64,000 nucleotides of DNA from Aphrocallistes beatrix (taxonomy: Eukaryota > Porifera > Hexactinellida > Sceptrulophora > Aphrocallistidae): contig OY725489.1 in assembly GCA_963281255.1 (NCBI GenBank), forward strand, positions 2,356,001 to 2,420,000, in the 5' to 3' direction. The notes beneath the pieces were generated by a model. The model saw only the letters and a list, made by a program, of their open reading frames with translations, was not told the origin of the DNA and searched no databases. This document shows positions 44,024 to 55,634 of the stretch, one piece after another. Each line of letters opens with the position of its first letter. The stretch's first letter is position 1. The position numbers and the translations under genes were made by a program.

Positions 44024-46469
44024 TATATACATTTTACTTTTCTGAGAATTGCTGATGATATTCCCTAGATTATCTCATCACCTGGAAGGAAGGGCTAGAC
44101 CGCACATGTCGATGCAATTGTAGGCTCAAGCAATGAATATAAATAACAATATCTGCCCTATTATTTATCAGTCGTAACTTGCAAATCGCAACTCATACTG
44201 GGAACACGCAACTCCTGGGGTCTTCGCTCATCTGGGGAGGCAGGCCTAACTTGCGCACTGATTTTTGGATGGTACTATATGCTTCTGGCCATGTTGATTT
44301 ACACCTACTATTGTTTTATTCTCAGCCTTCAATGACCTAAATTGGCTGAGTGTGCAAAACTGAAATTTCTAATCACATAGACGTGGCAATGACGTCTCAA
44401 TCTCGTCTTTCAACATTTTCGTCTTTGGTGTCTGAACTCAATGGAACCATACCTTAAACTATGGATAACAATATTCGCATTAGAAGTTGGTATTCACTTT
44501 TTACTGATTTTAATTGTACCATGGATCAGAATGTAAGAGTCCGAAAAATTTGTGGTAAATGCTTACATGTTTATTTTTCACAATTCTGACTTTTTCGTGC
44601 AGAATAATTAGTTGAAAAGTTTGAAATTTTCAGATATAATAACATATTGGATTGATTATTGAACCGCAATATATATATATATTTCAATCAATTCCAAAAT
44701 TGATCATAATGAATTTAGATTGTGAATATAAATTTAATATTGTTTTGAACCATGGATAAATGACTTAGTGTTGTATGCGGTCTTCACTTATAGTTAAAAT
44801 GACAATCCTCACAAACTTTTATAATTTCGTTCTCAGAATTTGTTCATTCAATAAGCTTTATGTTACCATAATATAAGCTCTAAGCCTAATGCTTTAAATA
44901 TTACCGTACAGATTTTCAAATTGATTACCCTCTTCAAAGTTTAAGATGAATACGTCAAAAAAAAATATTGAATAATTTCAGTAAATCAGGTGTCAATGTA
45001 AAAATTTGCACTTTTTAACGAAAAACGCTCGGTCGAAATTAAGGATATATATCAATTAAGAGATAGAAAAATAGTGTAATATAAATATGTGAATGGGAAT
45101 ATTTGACAAGTAATGCTAGAATATTTTTAGGAATTTTTTTGAAAAAATATTTTTTTCAGGACAGGCGGGCTATTTTGGCAGAAAAATTTTTTTTTGACGT
45201 CACAGAGGTAAAGAATTACGAATTTTTATTCCATATTGTCCAAAATAGCTAATATCAATGTTCATCTACGTTGGGAATTTTTCCCATTTTATCTTCCAAA
45301 TATTACACCCGTGAGGAGGCTATAGCTTTGAATTGAGTGACTGAGGAGTCGATACCCAATATTAGAGTTTTGAGGGAGTCTCGTGCACGATTCATGCTGT
45401 AAGGGCAATTTCTTCAGCAGCAATTGCAATTGATCGTGTCTCATTAAAATGTTCGAAGGACAAGGTTGAGGTATCCTGAGAGTAGCGTGAAAATCTTCTG
45501 CGCTGCCATCCTAGCTCCACTAGACGTCCTCCCAGCACCGAAGATAAAATAAGTTCATTGCGTTTCTTGATTTCTGTTTCCAGACTGTAATAGTTGACTT
45601 GAATTTTCCACTAACTGTCCAGAATGTTTTGGAGACAAAACACAAGCCGGAGATTACACGTCCTGAAATTTTGGTGCAGATTGAGAGGCGTCGGTTGAAT
45701 CTATATTACTCGCTGTCCCCTTCGTGTATTTGTTTCCGTGAAATTTCCGTTTACGGGTATACAGAATAGGCCTACTTATCCTTCTAAGCTTAGGGAAGTG
45801 GAATGACTTCAAACCCTTATGACAGGCTGGTGTGATTTGTTCTTGGGAGTCTCTACTAGTGTCATGAGAACCTATACTCTGACTATTTCTTCTTCCGATG
45901 AAGAAGAATTGTCATTAGTGGGGATTTATGCACAATCTCGATTTCTGTATGCAATTTGGAGAGTATAATTCGAATTTAGTTTGCAGAGAATCTTATATTT
46001 GTATAAAAACGATATATCCACCATAATATATTATTTTATGAATTTAAAAAATTGGAACAAACTTTCTAAATATACATATATTGATTTTTTTGCATCACAA
46101 TATAATTAGTCTCCACAACTCATTGTTAGTTTAGTTTACAATTTACATCGTAAGAGAACACAATAAAAACTGAATGAGCGACGTTAGAATAGACTTGATT
46201 AGTTGGTGTATTTCTCTAAGAAATAATTAAGAGAAATATTATTTTATTCATTATACAATGACAGCTTTATACTTCTAAGTTTCCAAGTATATATATAGTA
46301 AGTAGAGGAGTTTACAAGTATATAAATAGTTAAGTTGACTAATTAATTGAAAGATGATGAAGAATTATGAATTATTCAATTAAGGAATTATTCAAAACCT
46401 CAAACATTAGTGCAGACTCTAGTATGCCCAAAAGTGGTTAAAAAGTTGCTCATGATATATACCTCTAAC
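44024..46469. other. Mostly featureless 2.4-kb stretch
   Basis: AT-rich, with no transposon ends that I can pair. A GC-richer patch at 45340-45780 has two coding-like minus-strand frames (listed separately). GACGTCA occurs at 45195, outside any A repeat. Confidence 0.5.
45392..45766 (-). pseudogene. Coding-like relic in two frames, family uncertain
   Basis: Minus frame 45766-45654 reads TRKRKFHGNKYTKGTASNID and then SAPKFQDV-stop. The basic RKRKFHGNKYTK start resembles the N-termini of some invertebrate Mutator-like transposases, as far as I recall. A second frame, 45610-45392, is stop-free for about 70 codons: NYYSLETEIKKRNELILSS, GWQRRRFSRYSQDTSTLSF and SIAIAAEEIALTA. I cannot assign either with confidence. 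Confidence 0.3.
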
Positions 46470-47639
46470 CATAGCATTCTAATATACTAAGGCAATGGCG
46501 CAGACCTTTTCTTCTGGACCATGGATTGGTTAAACGAGCTAAATGATTTTTTTCTGAAAATGGTTGGATTATGCTGGTATATAACTTCGTATATCATATA
46601 ATGATCCTTTTCATTAATTATACATCGATTTTCTTCAAATTGGTTCGAGGATGGCACAGTAGAGAATTTGTGGTTAAACTAATTTTAATTAAGCAGCCAT
46701 ATTACTTATATATGAACATACTACTTACTTGTTTTGTGTTAACATCAACCACATGAATTATATATTTATTTGCTACCTTGTTGTGAAGTTTTACAAATCA
46801 CTGTCTTTTCCTATACACCACTCAAAGTTGATCCGAAACACTCCACATAAGCATCCATATTTATTACTCTTCCGGAACGTCAATGTCCTGTGTTGTTCCA
46901 GGCTGCATGTCCAACTATTAAAGTTGTAGCAGAATATCCCTCTGCTTTTCATTTCCCAAAGAATCGTTTTGGGTAATTCCATGCCCACGGAAAGACTAGG
47001 AAGTAAACACCCTATGTGAGTAAGTTTCTATAATTTATGTGTTATACGTATTAACTGATTGTCACATTTACACTTTTTTGTATACATTATTTCAAACCAG
47101 ATGACATCGAGAGAACCATTAGCTACAATGACGGGCTTCGTACTGTTACAGTTTCCAGGATAGAATAGCTCTAAAGAAAACTTGGGTACCCAGTATATTC
47201 CCCGACTACCCTTACTATCTTTTTGAATGGAATTCCAAGCCTAAAGGACTCTTTGGACCACACTGAACGATTGCTAATGGAATCTGCCTACTTTAAGAGC
47301 ATAACTGACAACGAAGAAAAGGTAGATAAGTTCTTAGTTAGTTCATTTTCAGATATTCTTTCTTAGCATAGCGACCTCGACGCTCGACCTACGAATCGCC
47401 TGGATGTGTCCAATAACTATTTTTTTCAAAATTGAACTTATTAAAATTACAAACGCTCATTTATTAAGTACTTAACCTTTTTGGACTCAATGATATGACT
47501 TTAGTAAGTGTGGTGGACAAATATAAAGCGAATAAATGTTAAAATGATAATTAGTGATAAATTCACTTAGCTCGTTTAACCAATCCATGGTCCAGAAAAA
47601 AAGGTCTGCGCCATTACCTTAGTGTATTAAAATGCTATG
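46470..47639 (+). mobile_element. Short P-element-like derivative
   Basis: CATAGCATTCTAATATACTA at the left and TAGTGTATTAAAATGCTATG at the right match the ends of the 28350 element. CTCTAAC flanks both sides (46463-46469 and 47640-47646). The inverted termini extend about 75 bp. The 1,170-bp interior keeps only fragments of the THAP region and the following coiled-coil-like stretch, as expected of an internally deleted derivative. Confidence 0.92.
46883..47345 (+). pseudogene. THAP-domain relic of the short P-like element
   Basis: ATG 46883 reads MSCVVPGCMSNY then a stop, CFSFPKN follows. The segment 47100-47345 retains DDIERTIS-like sequence, VFPDYPYYLF-like sequence and a tail equivalent to VDQRNTVVKFLVSNF in the long element (VDKFLVSSFSDI near 47325). 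It is orthologous to 28592-29310, with stops and indels. Confidence 0.6.
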
Positions 47640-47768
47640 CTCTAACATTGCTAAGTCCCTAAGCGAAATATCAAATATTTTTTTCATATTTTAAATTTTG
47701 ATTAATTCATTGATAATTCATGAATTAGTCAACTTAGATAAATAGTAAGTAGAGGAGTTTACAAAATA

Positions 47769-49085
47769 CAGTCATCCCATAATTATTGAGAAAATGTTTA
47801 ATTGAATATCCTTAGTATTTGAAACGAAATTTCGAGACTTATTCATCTAAATATTAGATATTCCTCTATTTAATGGATATTTTTCTATAATTAGTCTGGT
47901 ATAAACCTGGTATGTATTTTAAATTATGCAAATATATGTGATGCGTCATCATTATTTAGCACTATCTGACTAATGTCAGTTTGTTGTGGATTTCTAAAGA
48001 GCTTAGATTCACTAGTTATTGAGATGTCTCAAGCTTCAAAGAATGAAATTCGAACCCTCTGGAACTCAAAGACATACAACCCGAAACAAATTAGTCAAGC
48101 ACTCGATTTTTCCTTAGCGACAGTCTGTCATGTAATTCTCCGAATTTCAGGACAACAGTCACTAGATCACCATCGTGGGCCAGGAAGACCGGCTATAGTC
48201 TACCAGGCGATTAAAAAAGTGTGGTCAAGCAATTGAGAGATGATCCAAATGTTTCCATAATCGAAATTTCATTGAAGTTAACTTGTTCAGCTAGCAAAAC
48301 AAGCGTCCATCGTTGTCTTAAAAAGTTGGATTATTCAAAGCCCTTTCCGAAGAAAGTTCTCATGTTCTCTGAGACAAATCGTATCAAACGTCTAGATTGG
48401 GCAAGAACTAATATAGACAGCACATGGAATCAAACAATTTTCGCGGTTGAAGCATCCTTTTGACTTTTAGCGGTTCAGTGAGGATGTGAACTAAGAAAAG
48501 TGAATTCCAAGTTGCCCCCACTATTAAGCATAGTGCTAAGTTCAATATTTGGGTCGGACTTTCTTGTGGCCATACCCACTCTTATTTTTGAAAACAATAT
48601 GAACGGTGAATTCTTTGTGAAGATTCTAGAGGTTATACTGGCGCAAGCAAATGTTTTTCATAAAAAAATTGCTTTTGGTACAGAACAATGATCTCAAACA
48701 CACTTGTAAGAAGGCAAGGGATTGGATGCAGCAAAATATACCTCAAAACACTTGATTGCCCTAGTCAGAGTCAAGATATCAATCCAATAGAGAATCTATT
48801 TGGATTTGATAAAGCATAACCTTAGTAGAGATCGACCAAGAACAAAATCGGACCTTAAAGATTGGATTTCTGTTATATGAGATTCCATAACCCCGAAAAA
48901 TTTGGAACCTTACTGATCTTCAATGCCGAAAAAGTGTCAAAAACTGATAGGCAGCAATGGCAACAAGATAAATTACTGATCATCAGACACATATAGTAAT
49001 ATTCTGCTTAAAATTTAATAATGGAATTGAATAATTTATATTCATTTTAGTACTTAGGTGATTCTCAATAATACGGGACAGAATG
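47769..49085 (+). mobile_element. Tc1-like element, third copy (DD34E-type relic)
   Basis: TA at 47767-47768 and 49086-49087. The ends CAGTCATCCCATAATTATTG and CAATAATACGGGACAGAATG are imperfectly inverted. It is 1,317 bp with the transposase relic on the plus strand. Confidence 0.85.
48024..48960 (+). pseudogene. Tc1-like transposase relic
   Basis: MSQASKNEIRTLWNSKTYNP, with helix-turn-helix NPKQISQALDFSLATVCHVI and GPGRPAIV. Then, in shifted frames, VKQLRDDPNVSIIEISLKL, ASKTSVHRCLKKLDYSKPF, LDWARTNIDSTW and FAVEASF (degenerate FSDES, first Asp lost). NNDLKHTCKKARDWM supplies the second Asp and QSQDINPIENLF the Glu. Stops and frameshifts are present and the element cannot be active. It is distinct from the two DD37E-like copies. 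Confidence 0.8.
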
Positions 49086-49263
49086 TAGTATGTTATACTA
49101 AGAGAGTTAGCACGAAACCTACGTAAATGTATCCCTACTATTAACTCCCACTCAAAATGTGGCCCTCCATTTCTCCTACACCCCCAATCGCACATCACTC
49201 CGCCCAAGTTGCTGTCTCAGTTGTGACAGCTCCTATCGCATATCTCTAATCATCTGCATCATT

Positions 49264-49475
49264 TCAGCTGACCTGCTCTCCGCCTTTCTTCCATTCGCCC
49301 ATCTGGATATCTTTTTTCGATTCTCCTCCCCTCCACTAATTCTTCTTCCTTCCTCCCTGCCTCCTCTTTCCATTGGTCTAATTCTTCCTTCGTCGGATCT
49401 ATTTCTCTGCGATCATGGACATTCGCCAACTCCTTGACCCGCCCTTCAATCCCGCGCGCATCATCTCTTCTTGTT
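49264..49475 (-). pseudogene. Charged coiled-coil-like open stretch
   Basis: A stop-free minus frame of about 70 codons reads RDDARGIEGRVKELANVHDR, TKEELDQWKEEAGRKEEE and MEERRAGQLK-stop. It is followed in another frame by MMQMIRDMR and ELSQLRQQLGRSD. The heptad-like, highly charged composition and higher GC contrast with the surroundings. It resembles retroelement ORF1/gag coiled coils, or the LTKLNNDMLIIITEMQTKLR stretch at 54738-55001, but I cannot assign it. Confidence 0.3.
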
Positions 49476-49898
49476 CATAGAGCCGAGTTCTCATGAAAAT
49501 TATAGTATTGGCAGCCATCAGCTAACTGAAATATTCTAGGTTGTATGAATAGTAATGTAAATATAAATTAAATATTACAAAATACGAAATAAATGATAGT
49601 ACAAGAGGAAATGCATTTATGTAATGGTTGTACTACCTTGGTGTGTGAATTATCTTAGGCCTAAATAATAGGCCCGATACACATCGATGTGTTTGGTCGG
49701 AAGTGAAATGTTACGTAAACCATAGCCTACTATATATAAGGCCTCAGAGTAACTTGCGGATTTGGGACTAGGGATGCGGGAGATGGTTGAACTAATACAT
49801 GAGCTGCCTTAAATCATGAACATAGCACAATATAACTTAGGAATGTATTACCAGCATATATAAATATGGTGTCAAAGTACCCATATCCGTTGTTAAAT

Positions 49899-50258
49899 CA
49901 AGGCTGGATTCGGTAAACCGGCTAACCGCCGTCAATCTCGGTTAACGGTTAAGGAAATCTTAGATCGGTTTGCCGATCTGCTTTATTTTCTAAATATTCA
50001 CACTAATTTCATTGTTTTTCGAAGGAGATTCAAGAATATTACTTCTAAAAATTCGTAAATGTAATAGAATTCCCATTTTCTGACCTCAAAGTATATTTCG
50101 AGACAACTGAAAATTATCAATTTTTTCAATATCAGGTTATAGCTTAGTCTAAAATCCATACTTCAACTAATTAATACTGGCATCGGTTAACTGGTTAACC
50201 GCCCTGGAGGAAACCAAAATAACCGAACCATAAAATCGGTTAACCAACCCCATCCCTG
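49899..50258. mobile_element. hAT-like MITE (GGTTAACC family), small member
   Basis: CAAGGCTGGATTCGGTAAAC and AACCAACCCCATCCCTG ends match the element at 23678-26002, with GGTTAACCG words near both ends. It is 360 bp and interrupts the left arm of foldback 2; the opposite arm reads through the insertion point near 51250. Confidence 0.82.
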
Positions 50259-50765
50259 CTAAAATTTATATTTGACACCATATTGTTGCGCAATGGGTAT
50301 ATTTGTGACAAATTTGGTGATTTTCAGAGGCCGTTTAATGGCACTTCTGAGTGTTTTTATTATAAAACCTTTCGCATAGAACCCAGATGTGAATGGGTTG
50401 ATACGAAACAATTGAATTTTTTTAATGAAATGTTACTACATTCCAGTGTTGCTATGGAAACGTGTTTTAGCCAGTTGAGTCATATCTTAAAAACTGCGAT
50501 AGCTAGACTTTCAAATGTAATTCCATTTGATAACCAATAGACTATTTTCTATCAGGTGATAATATAATTTATTTGTCAAAATTCAATGGTTTACGAGTAA
50601 TTAGATAATAATTCATATCGGTCACATTTGGTAATTTGTCGAATATCTCGTAAACCATTTAATTTAGACGTCGAAATTATATTATCGCTTAATAGGAAGT
50701 AGTATATTCGCTGTAAAATGGAATCACATTTGAATGTCTAGCTATCGCAGCTTTCAAGATATAAC

Positions 50766-51047
50766 CAGTGGTGTTTTGGGGGGGGCGCGCTGCCCCCCCC
50801 CCCCCCCCCACTTTTTTCGCTTGGGGGGCGCTCCTTACCTCATACTGACTACCATTTTAATATTAGCCCTGGAATGTATTACCTAGCATAACAAATTCAA
50901 ATCAATTGTTGCCATTTTAAACTAACCATATTCTTTTTCTCTTTCTTATTATCACAATTTCTATACCATCAGGGGATAAAGTCACGAAAAAACTTTTTTA
51001 CGGGAAGGAAGCGCCCCCCCACTTCTATTTTTAGCAAAACACCGCTG
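50766..51047. mobile_element. hAT MITE with G/C homopolymer core and perfect duplication GATATAAC
   Basis: GATATAAC at 50758-50765 and 51048-51055. The ends are CAGTGGTGTTTTGGGGGG and AGCAAAACACCGCTG. The left half has a run of eight G, then GCGCGCTG, then about 18 C, and the right half has GCGCCCCCCC. This is the only strong GC homopolymer in the window. Confidence 0.93.
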
Positions 51048-51289
51048 GATATAACCCCAACTAACCAAACACGTTTCCATAGCAACACTGGAATGTAGCA
51101 ACATTCAATGAAAAAATTCTAAATTTTTCGTATTAATAATCCCATTCACATCTCAGTTCTGTGCGAAATGTTTTACAATAAAAACATTTAGAAGTGCCCT
51201 TAAACTACCTATACCCTATTGCGCAACCACATGGTAACTAATCCAAATTTTAACGACGGATATGGGTACTTTGACACCACATTTATATA

Positions 51290-52050
51290 CAGGGTGGCTC
51301 ATAAGTTCTGATACAAGGTTCTTTAGGTATAAAATTTCTTATACTCAAACAATCTTAGTTATTATGGTCTTTAGAGATTGTAATTCGAATATTCTCGATG
51401 GTTTTAAAAGATTCTTCGAGTCTAAGACCTGGAACTGTGTTTTGTATGGTGAGTTTTATGGGGGGAAAATGTGTCCTGGCACGCAGCAAAGATCGAGAAT
51501 CAAGGTCACAGCTTCTGTAAAAAAAGTCTCCATAATCGATGTTCTATGACGATTTAACACCAGATACCTTTCATTCACCATGGAAATATTTCATAAATTC
51601 ATTGAATTCATTATCAGACGAGAGAAAGTTATTATTTCACAAATTAGGCATATTTTGCAAAAGCACCCAAAATGGCACTTTTTTTCACATCACCAAAAAT
51701 CTGATCCAAATTGCTCTCAATATGTATTGATATAAACATCTTAATATTGTACAAATTTAGAGTGTTCGATGAAAATGTGAGAGCCAATTTTTCCTAGAAT
51801 TTGAAGACTCTAGAAAGATCATTCGAAAAAGTGAGCCCTGATACTCGATTTTCGCTGCGTGCTAGGACACATTTTTGCTCCATAAAAATCACCACACAAA
51901 TCACAGTTCCAGGTCTTAGACTCGAAAAATCTTTTAAAGTCATTGAGAATAATCGAATTACAATCTCTAAAGACCATAATAACTAGATTGTTTGAGTATA
52001 AGAAATTTTATACCTAATGAAGGTTGTCACAGAACTTATGAGCCACCCTG
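51290..52050. mobile_element. Palindromic Tc1/mariner-type MITE, copy 2 (complete)
   Basis: TA, then CAGGGTGGCTCATAAGTTCT; the right end is AGAACTTATGAGCCACCCTG, then TA. The halves are inverted over most of the 761 bp. It is the same family as 26621-27380 and is inserted into the right arm of foldback 2. Confidence 0.92.
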
Positions 52051-52190
52051 TATGCTCGTAATACATTCCCTAGCTCTATTGTGCTTTGTTAATGATTCAT
52101 GGTAGTTCATGTATTAGTTCAACCATCTTCTACCGCATCCGTAGTCAAGTTTCTCAGGCCTTATATACAAGTACAATAGGCTATGTGAAA

Positions 52191-52957
52191 ACATAAATGA
52201 CAATCATTTAGTATAACCGAAAAAGGATATACTAGCACTAATAGAAAACATAAAAAGGTAGAGTTCCCGAAAGCTAGTATGTATTAAAATTGACATCATA
52301 TAAAAATATTCGATCAAATTAATTCTATTTTGTTTGAAATTAATTTATTACTATACACTCGTTAAAAATTTCGTTAAAAATCAAAAATAATATTCCAAAA
52401 ACTGGAAAAAATTCTAAGATACAACACTTCGCCGATCCAATTGAGAAATTTTCTATATTGAATGTTCACACTGTTCTGCATTTAGTCATGATAGTCAAAC
52501 TGGCAGTAGAATGATCAATTAAGAATTTACTCCACTGTTTCAAGTTGTGGGGAGCATTACTGAAACAGAAATGAGTGAGTGGTTGCATTTCGATAATAAG
52601 ATTGACTCTGAAAGGTGAAAGGGAAGTTGAGAAAGAGGTGTCAACTGACCGAGGGTTAACAGAAAATATGTCTCTATCATGGGGATGTGATTAAATGTTT
52701 GATGGCTATAATTCTTGACTTTTAACATCAAGATGAGAAAATTAGTTATAACCCAAATATTCTCCAAAAACTAAGGAAACTAGCAGCAAAAAAGAGGATA
52801 AGCAGTCTAAAGCAAATATTTACATCTTAATGAGTTAGTGTATGTATAGTTTTAGGAATAAAACAACATAACCATATATCTTAATATTCTGGGGACTGAA
52901 AAAGTCACTTCTCTAATCGGAAGAAATTCGCTAGTCGGAACGATTTGTTTCAACGTC
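52191..52957. other. No gene seen
   Basis: AT-rich spacer. The minus-strand 75-codon frame at 52540-52767 and the 87-codon frame overlapping the A tail at 52852-53115 show no family features. Confidence 0.5.
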
Positions 52958-53070
52958 AACGCGCGCTTCGCTTGATTGCGCTGCGCGGCTGGCGGACACT
53001 TTGTGTCCGCCGGAGGCACCCTTCGGTCACCTGGTGTCCCTTGGGTGGCCGTTATATACAGGTTCCACTG
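52958..53070 (-). repeat. A-family tail fused to a pogo-MITE end
   Basis: 52958-53036 is an A tail (GCGCGCTTCGCTTGATTG, GGCGGACACTTTGTGTCC). It switches abruptly into TCCCTTGGGTGGCCGTTATA, then CAGGTTCCACTG at 53037-53070, which is the right end of the 11845 MITE family, followed by TA. It is a chimeric junction left by deletion or recombination. Confidence 0.8.
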
Positions 53071-53124
53071 TATAGTTAATTGCCACAAAGAGTGGGTGGT
53101 GGCACAAGGTGACACAGCTGCTAG

Positions 53125-53330
53125 TAATTACGCTTTCGAACATAACTCAGGGATTTTAAACTATACATAGAAGGTTGAAATTTTACGAGAATGTGTAGAT
53201 TATTATGCCCCACATATTCGATTAAAAAATAATAACTTATCACTCTGTTATGACGTCATTAATACGAATCAAAAGAATTTCAAAATTTACAAATTTGATG
53301 ATTTTTCGAGTGATATTGATTACAAGTGCG
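53125..53330 (+). repeat. A-family repeat, diverged partial copy
   Basis: CGAACATAACTCAGGGATTT, AGAAGGTTGAAATTTTACGA, TTATGACGTCATTAATACG and GATTTTTCGAGTGATATTGA follow the A-body order but are diverged. It meets the tail of the next, opposite-strand copy at 53332. Confidence 0.7.
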
Positions 53331-53331
53331 C

Positions 53332-53615
53332 TTCGCTTGCTTGCACTGCCGGAGGTGGATCACATTAATTTATTATAAAGCAATAACATCTCTAAATAAG
53401 TCTGTCTTATCGATACAATCGACATCATACGAAGAATCATCAAATTTGTCAATTTTTACAATTTTGATGCGAAATGATGACGTCATAACATCATACGAGT
53501 GATGAGTCATCATCTTTTGATGATATTTGCATAATATGCATCATAGCCATAGCCAAAAGACTCCCACATGTCAAAAATCAGCTTTCTGTAACTGGCAGTT
53601 TCTTCAATCAATTCT
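53332..53615 (-). repeat. A-family repeat, short copy
   Basis: ACAAGTGCGCTTCGCTTGCT with a shortened tail (CCGGAGG only), then GATGACGTCATAACATCATA and CTTCAATCAATTC. The middle third is deleted. Confidence 0.75.
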
Positions 53616-53640
53616 ATATATATATAGTATATATATATAT

Positions 53641-54063
53641 ACAAGCGCGCGTCGCTTGCTTGTGCCAGCTGCTGGCGGACACTTTGTGTACACCGGAGGC
53701 GCAATTTGGGCGCCTGTGGTCACCATTAATTAATTATATAGGAGATAACATCTCTAAATACCTCTGTCATAATGCTATAATCGATATCGCACAAAAATCA
53801 CCAAATTTGTCAATTTTCAAAATTTTTGATGCATAATGATGACGTCATAACACAGTCATGAATCATCATTTTTTGATAATATTTGCTCATATGTGAGATA
53901 TATTACTAATATACATGTTCTATTAAAATCTCAGCCTTCTATCTCCTATAATCGCTGAGTTATGCTCGAATACCTTGTATTACTTAACGCCATATCTAAA
54001 AGACGCCCACATGCCAAAAATCAGCTTTTTGTGCGTGGCAGTTTTTTCAATCAATTCGATTAC
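53641..54063 (-). repeat. A-family repeat, one internal deletion
   Basis: ACAAGCGCGCGTCGCTTGCT to CAATCAATTCGATTAC. It lacks the head-proximal TGACGTCATAATTCC block but retains GATGACGTCATAACACAGTC. A (TA)n tract joins it to the previous copy. Confidence 0.82.
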
Positions 54064-55087
54064 AAATACATGGACAATTTTGTCTATGATCTAACAAGCA
54101 GTTCGCTGTTTGAAAGGGTTTACATAACTGTTTAGGTCATTTTTGTGATTTGTGGAGACATTTTATAACGAAATATATCTTTTTTAATTATCTCATATTC
54201 GACGTTTTTCAGACTTTGTCTAAAGTTGATCTCAAATGTGTGAAAAACAGGTATGAAACCCAAATAACTCACATTCCACACACATAGTTGAGGTCAGCCA
54301 ACATGACCAATGAACTACAAAAATATCATAGACATTTGCCATGTCTAACTTGAGACGACCTGCCAAATCAACTTTTCTTGTTTCATAAACTAATGGCGTA
54401 ATACGTGTAACTACGCAGGTCAACCATATATGTAAACGTCAAACAGGTAATCTAATAGATTTGAGTGCGTAATATGAGAACCTATCAAGGCAGATAAACT
54501 GACGTGAGAAAATTTGTAAGAAGGGCACCTCTGCTAAGGACATTGCAAAACTTGTTTGTCTTGAATATAGTGGGAAGCTGGCAACTCAGTCTGCACCTAT
54601 GTACCCGGTTCTCTCTCACCCTATAACTATTTAACCATCCAGAGAAATGTGGGGCTAGTTAGCGAGATTTTTCATGCAATCAAGGCAATTCCATTCCATC
54701 TTGCAGCCAATGACAAGAAATGTGAAGAGTACCATTGCTATTTCTCATTTTCTTCAGACTCTTGGTACCAGTACCAACACAGCAACCCTTCCTCGCTCTT
54801 TCTCAATTTTGTTTGCATCTCAGTAATAATAATGAGCATATCATTATTCAGCTTTGTCAACAGCTCGATCCTCTGGTATCTCCCTGCTTGTTCCTTTTCA
54901 TTTAGTAATGCATACGCTATATAAGCTCTAATGTGCGTGGTTAATGATTTACTGCAACCCATGTAATGGCTAAACCATCTTCTACTGCATCTCCAGTTCA
55001 AAAGTTACTGTGAGGTATATTGAGACTGTGGGTAAGTATAGTTATTCAAATTCGACATTTTATATTTTAAAACGAGTTTTAATAGCA
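54064..55087. other. Stretch with a solo foldback-like end, otherwise no gene seen
   Basis: 54900-55020 (GCTATATAAGCTCTAATGTG, AAACCATCTTCTACTGCATC) resembles the right terminus of foldback 2. To its left a minus-strand frame (55001-54738) contains IELLTKLNNDMLIIITEMQT. This could be a coiled-coil relic, but it has no recognised family. Confidence 0.45.
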
Positions 55088-55579
55088 ACAAGCGCGCTTC
55101 GCTTGCTTGCGCTGCACGGCTAGCAGACACTTTGTGTCCGCCGGGGGCTCCCTTCGGTCGCCTGGGGTCACATTGGTTAATTATAAGGTGGTTAACATCT
55201 CCAAATACGTCTGTCCTACTGTGATAATCGATATCGCTCGAAAAATCAACAAATTTATCAATTTTTAAAATTTCGATGAGTAATGATGACGTCATAACAA
55301 AGTGATTAGTCATCATTTTTTGATGATAGTTGCATCATATGTGAGGCGTGTTAATATACAGATTCTATAAAATTTCAGCCTTCTATCTCCTATAATGGCT
55401 GAGTTATGCCCGAATAACTGTGTTGCTTAACTTTTAAAAATGTGACAATGACGTCATAATTCCATGATGAGTCAACATTTTGCTCTGAACTCAGAACTTA
55501 CTGGAGCCATAGCAAAAAGACTCCCACATGCCAAAAATCAGCCTTCTGCTCCCGGCAGTTTCTTCAATCAATTCGTTAC
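55088..55579 (-). repeat. A-family repeat, full length
   Basis: GTAACGAATTGATTGAAGAA (minus, 55579) to GCGCTTGT. It has two TGACGTCA sites and GGCTGAGTTATGCCCG. The outside sequence CGAGTTTTAATAG at 55071-55083 is a degraded end motif. Confidence 0.88.
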
Positions 55580-55634
55580 AGATATATATATATATATATC
55601 CTTACTATTAAAACTCGATTATTGTTTATATATA

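Larger units (their letters stand above)
49721..52190. mobile_element. Foldback element 2 with three nested insertions
   Basis: 49721-49900 (ATAGCCTACTATATATAAGG, GGTTGAACTAATACATGAGC, GGTGTCAAAGTACCCATATC) is repeated inverted in 51235-51289 plus 52053-52190. 50260-50600 is inverse to 50605-50765 plus 51056-51235. After removing MITEs at 49899-50258, 50766-51047 and 51290-52050, it is one hairpin with an axis near 50605. The TTGCTATGGAAAC and TTGCGCAATNGG words are shared with foldback 1, suggesting a family. A solo related end lies at 54900-55020. Confidence 0.75.

Noticed and set aside
49159..49437. Plus-strand 92-codon Ser/Pro-rich frame
   Set aside because: The opposite strand gives a better-composed charged frame (49475-49264), so the plus frame is probably its shadow.
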